In this document: positions 1-10,104 of the stretch, piece after piece
How positions within the stretch are numbered: the first letter of the stretch is position 1
How the letters are laid out: each line of letters starts with the position of its first letter
The notes under the pieces: generated by a model
Seen by the model: the letters and a program-made list of their open reading frames with translations, nothing else
What the model was told of the DNA's origin: nothing
Databases searched by the model: none
Made by a program: the position numbers and the translations under genes
From: Catonia carolina
Lineage: Eukaryota > Arthropoda > Insecta > Hemiptera > Achilidae
DNA: 64,000 nucleotides
Direction of reading: 5' to 3'
Assembly (NCBI GenBank): GCA_035578175.1
Contig: JAQMRL010000002.1
Span: 78,517,325 to 78,581,324 of the forward strand

Positions 1-545
1 ACTAAGGCGATATACAAAAAAATGTTTGAAATAAAAGTTGTAGGATTTTAATAAATTCTCTACATTTTTTATTATATACATTTTTGCGCTAAAATGCATA
101 TTAAAGCCGTTATCTTAAAAAAACAATATTTTTAGGTGAAAACAGCTTCACCAAGAGTTTCAGCAAACATGACGCGTACCCTATCTTGCAGAGCATAAAA
201 AGTTTAGTAAATGAGGCGATTTTAAAAAAAATTGTAGTAGCCGTTTTTGAGAAAATCACAAAAAAGTGAAAAATTACATGAATAAACTACTACTTTTGGT
301 TGATCGATTTTGATGAAAATGTTCGTGTCGGGTCCAGTAGTGATATGTAATTTAAGTTTCAAGTTTCAAGTTCGTACGATATTCCGTTCTTGAGATATTC
401 TGTACACACACAGACCAATCGTTAAACACATGTTTTTTTGGGTTCAGGGGGTCTGAAAACATAAGATCCAGTGAAGAGTGTATTTGTTAAAATTGACATG
501 AAAACAATACTTACCTTCCTATATATTCATCTAGGCAAGAGAAAG
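1..545 (+). mobile_element. DINE-1-like element, partial (cut by window edge)
   Basis: Right-hand part of the repeat family described at 10105-11038. It contains the core tract with ACTACTTTTGGTTGATCG, a short CA run near 406 and the terminal GGCAAGAGAAAGT at 534-546. The left part lies outside the window. Confidence 0.75.
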
Positions 546-899
546 TTAAAATTGGAGTTTTAATCTAAATGACTGAATGAAAACACCGTTCTAAATTTTT
601 AATTTTAATAATATTGCTTTGAAGAAGGTGGTACTACCGAAACCCTTGATATTCCCCTGTGTATGTCTCTCATCTTCATCAAACCCCTTCATCTACTTCA
701 ACAGCACAACGCACTCACATGTACAAACGCACACATAGGTACATTTTATGAAAATCTTCATTAGGGCCCTTACGGTTATAATTTTTGAAAATTTAAATTT
801 AAAATGTTGATGTGAATATAAATACGAATATGGTGTCAAAATTTCATGAAAATCTGTTCATTAGTTTTGGATATTAGCCTGCACAAAAAAAAACATGCT
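546..899. other. Intronic, no recognisable feature
   Basis: AT-rich Tmem63 intron. Contains 'AAATTTAAATTTAAAA' and generic repeat-like sequence, but no coding or RNA signal that I can support. Confidence 0.5.
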
Positions 900-912
900 A
901 TGTCTTTATACA

Positions 913-1250
913 AGCCACCGGGTTGGTCTAGAGGTAAAGTCGTCGCCTTGAGTCAGCTGTTTAACAGCTGATTTTTAGAGACGAAGGTTCCTGGTTCAAA
1001 TCCTAGTAAAGGTAGTTACTTTTATACGGATTTGAAAACTAGACAGTGGTTACCGGTGTACTTTGATGGTTGGGGTTTAATTAACCATACTCTCTCAGGA
1101 ATGGTCGGCCTGGGTCTGTACAAGACTACACTTCATTTACACGTCATACACATCATCCTCATCTCATTGGGTCATGGGGTTGCTTATTGTTCTGAATTGA
1201 ACAGATTGCAACGTACACAAATTAGGAATTGAAAAAAAAAAAAAAAAAAA
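913..1250 (+). mobile_element. tRNA-derived SINE, family S1 (full, with 13-bp TSD)
   Basis: Has a pol III A box (TGGTCTAGAGG) and B box (GGTTCAAATCC) about 60 bases apart, with the palindrome CAGCTGTTTAACAGCTG between them. A unique 3' body follows, then a pure A tail. It is flanked by exact 13-bp copies of ATGTCTTTATACA at 900-912 and 1251-1263, which proves retroposition. The 3' body has an incidental 66-codon ORF. Confidence 0.92.
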
Positions 1251-1304
1251 ATGTCTTTATACAGTATAGATTTGTAGTTGATAAAATAAGAGTATATGAG
1301 TTAC

Positions 1305-1649
1305 CTTGTAAGACCAAGAGCAGGTAATATGAGTACCATAAACAGGAGAAATATAAAAGTTTTGCGCATGATCGCATGATTGCGCTCAGATCTAGTCCAG
1401 TGACTCAACCATTCGTCTGAATGTGAAACGATCACCGGTAACAAAGCGGCTACCGTCCACAATAACAACGTCGGTAAAAACTCAGATAATATAGCACTCA
1501 TTTTCTCAAGCTGGTTCGAGAGATTGATCGTTTTCACGTAGTTCACAAATATCGCCGGTGTCGTTAAAAAGAAAAGGAAGATGAAAAGAAAGCAATTTAG
1601 TAAAACAGCCTTCCAGTACAAATTGTGGGATGGAACTGACAGGTTTTCC
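1305..1649 (-). CDS. Tmem63: Tmem63 exon 9 (RSN1_7TM pore region start)
   Basis: A 345-bp exon: one base, 114 codons, two bases. It encodes ENLSVPSHNLYWKAVLLNC, then the helix FLFIFLFFLTTPAIFVNYV, a linker, and SEFLPTLLLWTVAALLPVIV, then HWTRSERNHAIMRKTFIFLL and the helix ending LILPALGLT. These are diagnostic RSN1_7TM (DUF221) signatures. Read-through into the intron on both sides adds short unrelated residues. The next exon should begin by completing the codon started by AG; nothing in 1-1304 encodes it, so it lies outside the window. Confidence 0.96.
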
Positions 1650-2576
1650 CTGAAATCAAAACAAACAGGGTAATATATTATCCAGATACAATTCCACATA
1701 CTTATTCTAAGACAAAAAATCATGAAAACACGTTCAATTCATCTGTTAGAAAAAATTTTATAAATCGAACATTAGTTTACCAACAATAATAACTAAAACT
1801 TTTACTATTGTTACTCTTACATTGTTATTTTTCGTTACATTATTTACTATTATTACATTATCATTTATGATTAGTAGGTTTTTAATAAAGACTCAGTTTT
1901 ATTTTTGGTCACAAGTAATAATATAAGACTAATGCGCTTGAATTATAACAGAAGAGTAAACATTACCAGTGATTCGTTGTTTATCATTTCAGATTGTTTA
2001 CTTCATATTATAAAAATTAATAACTGTGACGCGTTTAATACAAGTGTTTGCACTTGCCCGTGTTAAACTTATTTTTTGTTTCATCAGTTATCTTTTGGTA
2101 TTGTATCGGTTCGTTTCGATTTTTTTCGTAGACGGAAGTTGAAAAGTTTTGTAAGCTGTGTTTTGTTAACATGCGTGATAGTGAATGTGTTGAGTTTTTG
2201 AAACATAAAAGCGGCAACCATAAAAAAAATTAGAAAAAACTTGTTTTGTTAAATGTAACAGTTAAAATAATTAATTGTTTACTATCGCTGTCACCGACAT
2301 CTTCACTATCAGTCTCACTAGTGTCTACCTAACTGTTTCCTTTTTTTACCAGGTGTCAACAAAACTGTTGAAGAATAGCTTCTTCATATCTTTAATTTCC
2401 TTCTTTATTTTTCGAATAGTGGAAAGAGAAACATCACAGTAGTTAGCCACTCGCTTATGGCTTTTGTTAAGAGGCACGGAAAGTCTGCCCACGTTTACGA
2501 GATACTATCATTTCTGTTTACGGTAACAAACAGTTATATTCGTACAGTTAACCTAGAAAATGTTCCGTGATATATA
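1650..2576. other. Tmem63 intron 8, left part without gene
   Basis: Intron sequence between exon 9 and a mariner. AT-rich and not obviously repeated elsewhere in the window. A short minus-strand ORF near 2035-2217 has no recognisable domain. Confidence 0.5.
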
Positions 2577-3519
2577 GGGTGATTCAAAAAGAGCGCCGGT
2601 TTTTAAACGGCTGGTAAATTTTTGTTTATCGGTTGGCAACACTGTTTGACCTCATTTCTATTTCGGAGAACATTCCGATTGACGATTCAGTTGTAGTTTC
2701 TCTTGTTCGCAGTGTAATACTCTTGCAGTCTCTGTCTAACCATGTAGAAGTTTACTATTGCGCAACGAGTGTTAATCGTCAAAACATTTTACCTGAGTGG
2801 AGAGAGTTATGCGGCTACTGTCAGGCGACTTCGCGGTACTCTAGGACGTATGAAGCACCGAATGAATCAACAGTTCGCAGGCTCATGAAAAAGTTTTTTT
2901 GAGACGGGTTCAACAGTCGACCTTAAAAGTTCTGGACGTCGTCGTTCTGGCCGAACTGAGCAGAACGTTGCGTTGGTTCGTGACAGTGTGGCTGTCAGCC
3001 CAGCAAAATCAATACGTCGCCGTTCTCAACAATTGGGTTTAAGATGTTCTTCTGTACGGAGAATTCTTCGGTACGATCTCCAATATCACCCGTATAAAAT
3101 TCAGTTGACGCAACATTTGAAAGTGGGAGACCACCAGAAGAGACGACAATTTGTTGACTGGGTATTGAGAAAACGGCAGGATGATGACACCTTCGCAAAC
3201 AAAATCATTTTCAGTGATGAGGCGCACCTTCCACTTAAACGGTTTTGTTAATAAACAGAACTGCCGTATGTGGGGTTTAGAAAACCCCACATACGGAAAC
3301 TTGTCCCACATAGTCGAAACTTGTCGTGCAGTAATATCCAATTTCATGGACAGAGTTGATGTGTGCCAGCGCAGTAGAGGAGGACACATGCATGACATCA
3401 TTTTTCATACATAAAATTGGAAGGTAAGATGAACTTGTTGATGTATTTATTTTCAGTTTTTCAATAAAATAAATCTCTTAATTTGATATATCAAAACCGG
3501 CGCTCTTTTTGAATCACCC
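2577..3519 (+). mobile_element. mariner/Tc1-superfamily element, family A copy 1 (internally deleted)
   Basis: Terminal inverted repeats GGGTGATTCAAAAAGAGCGC at both ends, flanked by TA (2575-2576 and 3520-3521). Related copies lie at 19366 and 43645. It carries a broken transposase and lacks the central catalytic region. Confidence 0.92.
2742..3414 (+). pseudogene. broken transposase, family A copy 1
   Basis: The second codon is TAG where the sister copies have GAG (MEKFTIAQR...). An extra T at the FFET position near 2895 shifts the frame. The HTH region (ATVRRLRG, NESTVRRLMKKFF, then the second helix-turn-helix with SIRRRSQQLGL) and the first catalytic motif FSDEAH are present. The region between KQNCRMWG and VETCRAVI is deleted, which removes the second and third catalytic acids. 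It ends with the family C-terminus RGGHMHDIIFHT. Confidence 0.85.
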
Positions 3520-3798
3520 TATACTGTATACGCTCTGAGTAAGGAAAGTGAAAATTTGGCAGTGCTACCAACCTCAAAAGTCAGACACTACTCGTACATT
3601 TCACTACTGTGAAGTTTCTACATACATTTCGTAAGCTGTGGTATGTGACAACTTATAAGTTGTTGTGTTTGTTGTACTGAAATTAAAGCAGTCACGCATG
3701 CGCACTGATGCTTTCCCCCCTTTACCCCTCGTTGCAAACAAGGGCAAACTCATGATTCAAGTAACTATACTTATGTATGAATGGAAATAAATAATCTA

Positions 3799-5145
3799 AC
3801 GGGTGTTTCGAAAAGGACGCACTTCGAAGTTTGAGAACGCTAATTTATTACATTAAGTAATTACAAATTATACAAATTATACGGTATGAAATTATTACCT
3901 TTATAACATTCAGATTACCTTTAAAACTTCACAATAAATGTTCAAAATGACTTCCTCCGCTTGTAATGCAAGTTCGGGCACGTTTCATAACATTTGCAGC
4001 CACTTTTCGTAGTGTTTGCTCATTAATGTTTGTAATCTCACTTTCAATATTAGCCTTCAATTCTTCAATTGTATGAGTATTGTTTTTAAAAACCTTATTC
4101 TTTAAATTCCCCCAAAGAAAAAAATCCGCAGGAGTAAGATCTGGGGATCTTGGTGGCCACAATACTTTTGATATCACACGATGGCCAAAAAATTCTTGTA
4201 ACATATTCAGCGTTTCAGTAGAAGTATGACACGTTGCGTTATCCTGCTGAAACCAACAATCTCGATCGTGTAATTCTAACAACGCTATAAATTGTTCAAT
4301 TAAGTTGCGGTACACCACACCATCTACAGATGTGTCAAAAAATAAAGACCCAACAATATGACGCTGGGAGATCGCACACCAAACACCAATTTTACGTGCG
4401 TGTAGTGGACGACGTTCATGAAATGTGTGAGGATTATGAGCGCTCCATATTCGGCAGTTTTGGCTGTTGATGTAACCATCCACCAAGTGGAACCATGCTT
4501 CGTCACTGAAATAAACACGATCCAATATTTCAACACCGTTGTCATTAACAAGAGAACGTATCCAACGACAATACTGTATACGTTTCCCATGGTCAACTTC
4601 TTTCAGTTCATGAACAACACCGATGCAGTACGGATGCAGATTAAATTTTTTTGTAGCCCTTAAAGCGGAAGAGAGTGATAATCCAGCCTGTGAAGATAAC
4701 TTTCTAAGTGATTTGCCGGGTGAGGTAGTCAAACGTTGTTTCACATCGTCCAAAACTTGTTCTGTTAACACTGATGGTCAGCCTGTGCTTTTGCGATCCT
4801 GTACACTGCCAGCCTCACAAAATTTATTAATCAGACGTGATGTTGTGGTGTTTTTAGGTATTTCAGAATTGGGAAATTTTAACTGGAACTCGTCTTTCAC
4901 TCGTTCGTAAGATTTATACGCGCAATAACTTTCAATAATAAAAACACGTTCATCCTTTGAAAAAACCATGTTTGAACTTATACAGACACAAATGAATACT
5001 GGGATAGCACTAGTACATGTCAGTAATACACAATGGGTCAACAATGAGTACGGTAGTGCCAACTGTTATTTGGGGGAAAAAATATTCCCTATGCAGAAAA
5101 TATTAACCCTTACACTTCGAAGTGCGTCCTTTTTGAAACACCCGT
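3799..5145 (-). mobile_element. mariner-like element, family B (nearly complete)
   Basis: Inverted repeats ACGGGTGTTTCGAAAAGGAC and its complement (one mismatch) bound 1347 bp, flanked by TA at 3797-3798 and 5146-5147. It holds a single transposase reading frame on the minus strand. It lies in Tmem63 intron 8. No second copy in the window. Confidence 0.93.
3929..4969 (-). pseudogene. mariner-like transposase with one nonsense codon
   Basis: Open for 346 codons from ATG 4969 except one TGA at 4778-4780, where relatives have Arg (STG-R-PS); CGA to TGA is the likely change. N-terminal helix-turn-helix (ERVFIIESYCAYKSY), second HTH (SPGKSLRKLSSQAGLS), then three catalytic acids: FSDEAW, FQQDNATCHT and SPDLTPADFFLWG. 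I count 38 residues between the second and third acids, unlike the 34 of classical mariners. It ends HFEHLL. All other residues are intact, so inactivation looks recent. Cut-and-paste DDE transposase, acting in the nucleus on its own inverted repeats. Confidence 0.9.
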
Positions 5146-5147
5146 TA

Positions 5148-5867
5148 TATATATTAATAGCGAGCAGCTTTTTTTTCAACACGATTTTAACCACCTGAAC
5201 CTTCACCGATTTTCCCCAAAGTGGGCTCAAATGAATCGTCTGTTCGAGTAGATTTGCAGAAAACTATCCAAAATCAAATATTTCAATTTATGACCGTAAA
5301 ATAGGAGGTCTAAAATAGATTGGAGAGGAGCAAGTTCAACGAACTGAAGTATAGGCCTCTCTCTTTCTCTATCTATCCCTCCCACATTTCGCACAGTAAT
5401 TTCAGTTTGGAGAGGGGGCAAGTTCGACGAACTAAAGTATAGGCCTACCAACGCATTGGCAGTGTCACGGTCAGATCGCTTTGGAATTTCCAACGTAGTT
5501 GTTGTAAATTTGTATACAGTTCGATCTGCTATATTTTGGTTTTGTTTTTATGTGGAATTAAATAACGAGATTTTAGAAAAAATTGGAGCAGTTATGACTG
5601 CTGTCAAATCCGTACGCTCAAAGCTATAAGAAACTGGGTGACATGGTAAAATATGAAGAGGCAATTGCACGAACTGAAAATCGCCTGCCACTATGCAATT
5701 TTTTTATGAAGTTCCATTATGAGCCAAATGAGAACAGAAGAAGATTCAATGAACCAGTAGTACAATAAAACAAAAAAATTTGTTTACAGAGAAGTCCTAT
5801 AAAAACAAATTTACACTTTTGTGCGGGTTTTCCCGCACAGGTTCACCTAGTAATTATGATTACGTAC
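5148..5867. other. Tmem63 intron 8, right part
   Basis: Intron sequence left of exon 8. Contains two related segments about 88 bases apart (near 5320-5363 and 5407-5450, both with GAACTxAAGTATAGGCCT). No gene seen. Confidence 0.5.
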
Positions 5868-6076
5868 CAGCATATATCTCTGGGTGATGGTGCAAACTGT
5901 ACATTCCAACTGTGAGGTTCTAAACGCCGGCTGACTGAAGAAGATGGTGGATTACTAGAGCACTTGCACGACGGACGATGGTCACCATATATTCGTTTGG
6001 CACTGGCTATCGACACCATAGTCACAAATACTATACCTAGCGGTCGTTTCAACGCTGTAGCTCGTTCCATCTCTAC
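5868..6076 (-). CDS. Tmem63: Tmem63 exon 8 (end of cytosolic domain, DICW motif)
   Basis: A 209-bp exon: 69 codons plus two bases. It encodes VEMERATALKRPLGIVFVTM, where L-G-(I/M)-x-F-V-T is the last PHM7_cyt strand, then a Ser/Pro/Cys-rich loop, then WNVQFAPSPRDICW. The A-P-x-P-x-D-I-x-W motif marks the return to the membrane in the OSCA/TMEM63 family. The donor is GTACGT inside the Trp codon; it joins exon 9 to give DICW-ENLSV. The acceptor is TATAG before 6076. An alternative acceptor 3 bases further in would break the frame. Confidence 0.94.
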
Positions 6077-6191
6077 CTATAGTTTTCACAAAATAAATAT
6101 GATAAAATACAGTTTCAATTAGTTTTATGTTGTTTGGATGAACAACCAAAAAGAGGTTTCAACCTAAACAGGTTTTATTAGGAATGAGGTA

Positions 6192-7547
6192 CAGTAGCGT
6201 GCAAACTAATCTGAACAAAGGGAATTTTTTGTTTTTTTCTATGTTGTGGCTACACTGCTAACCACTCACATTCTGTAAGCTGTCTGTGCAGTGTGAAATT
6301 GTTGTTCTTTGTCTCTATAGCAATTTCGTGACGTAAGTAGTGGTTTATACAAGTGTATTTCATTTTTTTTATGATAAATTCATATATTGTTTTTGTGTCT
6401 GTTTAATATATTGTATGTAATATATTGTAACAATGGATGTAACTCCAAGAAAACGTTCAAAAATTGTTTCTCTCTCCAAGTATACCAGTATGACACAATG
6501 ACAAACAGCTTCAGAGTGTGGCATTGGTCTAGAGACAGTGAGTGGTATATTATAACAATTTCGAGAAACTTATTCCTTTTCACCTTGACGGAAAGGAAAA
6601 TGTGGCCGTAAAAGAAAAACCACTGCGACTCAGGATTGGTTATTAGTGAGAACAAGTAAAGTGAATCCAAAATTAAGTGCTGTGGACTTAAATCGACATC
6701 TTGCAGCTAGTGGAACTAATTTGCATGTGACAACTGTTGGACGCAGACTTCTTGATGCTGGACGGAAAGCTCGTCAACCGGCTAAAAAACAACTTTTGAC
6801 CCAAGCAATGTGCAAAAAACGGTTATTGTGGGCTAAAGCACATGCTAAGTGGACTGTTTCAGACAGGAAAAATGTAATGTTCTCCGATGAAGCCCATTTT
6901 TATGTTCAGGGGCAAAAGGTTTCTTACGTTCGGAAATCAGCATATGAAAGAACATCACCAGCTCATATCCAGCAATCAGTTAAACATGCCCAGAAAAAAA
7001 TGTTTCGGGGTTGTTTCACATTTGAAGGTCCTTGTTCATTAGTCCCAGTAAATGGTATGTTAAAAAGCGATGAATATATCCAAATTCTTAAGTCAAAGGT
7101 TGTGCCACAACTGCAAACAAAATTTCCACATGGCAATGGAGTGTTTCAACAAGATTTAGTGCCAGGCCATACTGACAAAAAAGTGAAACCATTTTTAGAA
7201 CAAGAAAACGTTAAAGTGTTGAAATGGCTAGGTAATACCCCAGATATAAGCCCGATTGAAAATCTTTGGGCAATAAAGAAACAACGACTCTCAAAAATGG
7301 ATTGTTCTACAAAAAATAACCTCATAGCAGCAATAATATCGTTATGGTTTTGTGACAAAGAAATTAAAAAAATGTGCAGTACACTAATTGAATCTATGCC
7401 AAATCGCGTATGTGAACTGATAAACAATAAAGGTGGCCATATTAGTTATTAAACATTAACAAATAGAATGTATTTATATATTTTATCAAAAATAAAGTAA
7501 CTTTTCATTACATAACATCTGAGTTCGGATTAATTTACACGTTACTG
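6192..7547 (+). mobile_element. Tc1-like element (DD34E)
   Basis: Inverted repeats starting CAGTAGCGTGCAAACTAATC, matched at the right end by a complement beginning CAGTAACGTG. Flanked by TA at 6190-6191 and 7548-7549. 1356 bp, within Tmem63 intron 7. Encodes one degraded transposase. Confidence 0.92.
6433..7452 (+). pseudogene. Tc1-like transposase, three nonsense codons
   Basis: ATG 6433 (MDVTPRKRSKIVSLSKY) reads in the same frame as the long 3' part but has three stops in the HTH region (TGA near 6502, TAA near 6553, TGA near 6589). From 6646 the frame is open for 268 codons. Catalytic motifs: FSDEAHF, FQQDLVPGHT and PDISPIENLW, with 34 residues between the second Asp and the Glu (DD34E). 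C-terminus KGGHISY. The intact catalytic half with a decayed DNA-binding half means it cannot be autonomous now. Confidence 0.92.
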
Positions 7548-7807
7548 TATGTTTACCTACGCTTTCCTCACTCGGTTGAAAAGTATGATTAATTATCAGC
7601 ATGCAAATGTATGAGAATATTAAAAGAATGGCCTCGAAGAACATTTTCTTTCTGTCCGAAGAGAAGGTTGCCCTCAAAAAACGGATACAGGAAATTTAAG
7701 ATACTATTGGAGAAAGGAATCTCATGAAGGATAACCAGGAAGACAGGAAGAAGAGAAATCCATAAAACCAGGACAAAAAACTTTCAAACAATGTGAGCAA
7801 TATTTAC

Positions 7808-7982
7808 CTGTGCTTGTAATTTACTTTCTTCCTCAGTGTAATAGGAAATCGCATCTACTGGAGCTCCAAATACATTACAACAGGTGCAAAGATTGCCACA
7901 CACGTAAGGTCGCATTTCCAATCTTATTCCTGTGTCTTTCAAATAATTTTCACAGTACAATTTCGCTTGATATGCTGTTTCT
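7808..7982 (-). CDS. Tmem63: Tmem63 exon 7 (cytosolic domain, cysteine-rich segment)
   Basis: A 175-bp exon: one base then 58 codons, ending between codons. It encodes ETAYQAKLYCENYLKDTGIR, then RPYVCGNLCTCCNVFGAPVD and AISYYTEEESKLQAQ. The cysteine cluster (C-x-x-x-C-x-C-C) and the D-A-I-x-Y-Y-T motif are shared with animal TMEM63 proteins. No stop or frameshift. It lies 260 bp left of-centre of the Tc1-like element that ends at 7547. Confidence 0.95.
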
Positions 7983-8099
7983 CTGAAATATTTAAAAATT
8001 AAATAATTATATTGTCAACTGAAATTTCAGCTAAAATTAACAATATTAATTAAAACTAATACTTCAGCTAAAACTAAACATTTTTCAACTTTGGTTTCT

Positions 8100-8725
8100 A
8101 TTGAATTTATTTATACATAACTTTTTTCAAAATTTAATTCTTTACAAATTTTATCCAAAAAATATATTTATTTATTAACAATTTAGCATAGTAATTTTAT
8201 ACCTAACCTTAAAAAAAGGAAGTTTTTTGACTCCAATTTTTGTGTTTTATGCCAATTTTCTTGAAAACTACTTAAATTATAGTTCTGGGACCCATTTTTT
8301 CAATTTCTCAGTTCAAAAACCATATAAAACCATCAAATGTATCTTTAAATTTGGGTCCAAGGAATTTCTGTTTTAGATAATTTTACCATTGGAGAAGAAA
8401 TCAGGGTGATTTTTTTTTTTTTGTTTAACGTCCGACTGTTCTGCAATTACTGCTGATACAGATGGTGAAGGATGAAATGATTTTTTTGTAACGTATGAAA
8501 ATATGCCACGCCTGAATGGGACTCGAACCCAAGACCGCATGATGAGAGGTGAGCATGTTATCAACTACGCCAATGCAGCTGGCAAAAATCAGGGTGAAAT
8601 CTTTCACTAGCTGTAACTTGAAAATAAAGTGTTTCTGGACCTATGTTTAAAAAAAGTTTTTTTCTTATTTCTAGCACTATAATCAGTTGTCAAAGTATCG
8701 TCTTTCTTCCTGAATCACCCAGTAT
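8100..8725. repeat. interspersed repeat K, copy 1, split by a SINE
   Basis: Similar to 24400-24812: shared blocks around TTGTGTTTTATG, TCTGGxACC and TTTTTTTCTTATTTxTAGC, and both end in TGAATCACCC near the right boundary. The left boundary is uncertain. A SINE sits at 8410-8585. Probably a non-autonomous DNA element. Confidence 0.55.
8410..8585 (-). mobile_element. tRNA-derived SINE, family S2
   Basis: Minus-strand SINE with a tRNA-Met-like head (A box TGGCGTAGTTG, B box GGTTCGAGTCCC) and A-rich tail. Exact 12-bp TSD AAATCAGGGTGA at 8398-8409 and 8586-8597. Other copies: 17028, 25666, 31985. Confidence 0.9.
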
Positions 8726-8741
8726 ACAAACAAATATTTAC

Positions 8742-8822
8742 CTTCTCTTATCGAGTCGACTGACTTGCGTGATATTGTAAGCAAGTTGAATTCCTTGAAT
8801 CTCATGTTCAGGATATGCCTCT
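8742..8822 (-). CDS. Tmem63: Tmem63 exon 6 (cytosolic domain)
   Basis: An 81-bp exon: one base, 26 codons, two bases. It encodes EAYPEHEIQGIQLAYNITQV then SRLDKR. The pattern H-F-x-E/D-A-Y-P-x-x-x-(V/I)-x-x-(V/I)-x-(L)-x-Y-(N/D) is typical of TMEM63 between the first and second strands of PHM7_cyt. The acceptor is TTTTGTTACAG and the donor GTAAAT. It is the shortest coding exon in the window. Confidence 0.93.
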
Positions 8823-8888
8823 CTGTAACAAAATAAAATAAGCAATAAAATACCTTTTATGAATATTTCTTCTTCATCTTCAGTTCAT

Positions 8889-9210
8889 ACCCACCGGGTT
8901 GGTCTAGAGGTGAAGTCGTCACCAGAATCAGCTGTTTAACAGCTGATTTTCGGAGGCAAAGGTTCCTGGTTCAAATTCTAGTAAAGGTAGTTACTTTTAT
9001 ACAGATTTGAATGCTAGACAATGGTTACCGGTGTCCTTTGATGGTTGGGGTTCAATTAACCATACTCTCTCAAGAGTGGTCGTCCTGGGTCTGTACAAGA
9101 CTACACCTCATTTACACGTCATCCTCATCTCATCGGGTCATGGAATTGCTTATTGTTCTCAATTGAACAGATTGCAACGTACACGCATTAGGGATAAAAA
9201 GAAGAGAAGA
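8889..9210 (+). mobile_element. tRNA-derived SINE, family S1
   Basis: Head CCACCGGGTTGGTCTAGAGG with A box, CAGCTG palindrome and B box-like GGTTCAAATTC, then the S1 body. Lies in Tmem63 intron 5, 70 bases from exon 6. TSD not clear. Confidence 0.85.
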
Positions 9211-9700
9211 AACACGTAGACAAGACTGTTCAACTCCCTCGAGCCTAGAAGTGATATCCTATCACACGCCATCTTTTTAATGTGTCGTAACACTTCTGAT
9301 GGTTGATGTCGTCCATCCATTGGTAAACTCGCGAATGTGCAAATTCTCAGTTTTACAGGAGAGCAAAAAACAAATTCAATGCTTTCTTCTTTAACACACT
9401 TCGTGTATTTTCGTAACTTTACAAAGGCTGTATTTCCTTAACCGAACAACAAGATACATATTCGTGAATTTACTAGAACATGCGTTGGGTTGTATACATC
9501 AGCAGCCACTAACAAACTCATATTTGCAAAATTTGCACATTCGCGAGTTTACATTGGAGGGACGATATGATTAATTTAATGAACCAACCCATATGATTCT
9601 ACGTTTCTATAAAATTAATGTTTCACATTGCTTCTTTTATTGCTAATTAAAAACCACACACACACACGAATGTAATTTAAACAGAGATAAGTTAATTTAC
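9211..9700. other. Tmem63 intron 5 remainder
   Basis: AT-rich intron with a short CA run near 9655. Contains two separated GCGAATGTGCAAATTxT-like segments in inverse orientation (near 9331 and 9535) suggesting a decayed inverted-repeat element. No gene. Confidence 0.45.
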
Positions 9701-9883
9701 CTGAAATGCCTGTGTAAGTCATCAGCATCACAATTCATACGAGGTATGTTAGAAATCATCAACGTTCTAGAAACAGTGTCACGATCTTCATATTTCAGGT
9801 TAACAGAAAATGAACGCATTATATAAATACCAAGTGGCAAGTAAAGGATTCCAAGAACAACATGTACCCAAAGCCAATGTGAA
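9701..9883 (-). CDS. Tmem63: Tmem63 exon 5 (TM3 and start of cytosolic RRM-like domain)
   Basis: A 183-bp exon: one base, 60 codons, two bases. It encodes SHWLWVHVVLGILYLPLGIY, a membrane helix that includes the family's W-L-H-V-type start, then RDTVSRTLMISNIPRMNCD. The segment R-T-L-(F/M)-I-x-x-(I/G)-x is the first strand of the PHM7_cyt domain, an RRM-like fold in the family. It ends ...DDLHRHF and joins exon 6 to give HFREAYP, the usual continuation. Confidence 0.95.
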
Positions 9884-10104
9884 CTGAAAATAAAAAAAAT
9901 TTAAATAAGTAACATACAACAGCAAAACCCGGCTTAACCAAATAAATTTTTTTACGTCAGTCTCGTTATTTAATAGCGACACCTCATATTTAATGATTCC
10001 TGAAGCAAAAGAAATTGTATTTTCAAAATTATGTGTTTTGCTATTAAACCGTTGACTGATTATGACGAGTCAGACTCGCCTCCATTCAAAAACATAACAT
10101 AAAA

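Noticed and set aside
1032..1232. 66-residue ORF recurring at 9007, 28482 and 52901
   Set aside because: It is the 3' body of S1 SINEs; presence tracks the SINE and its frame has no recognisable domain.
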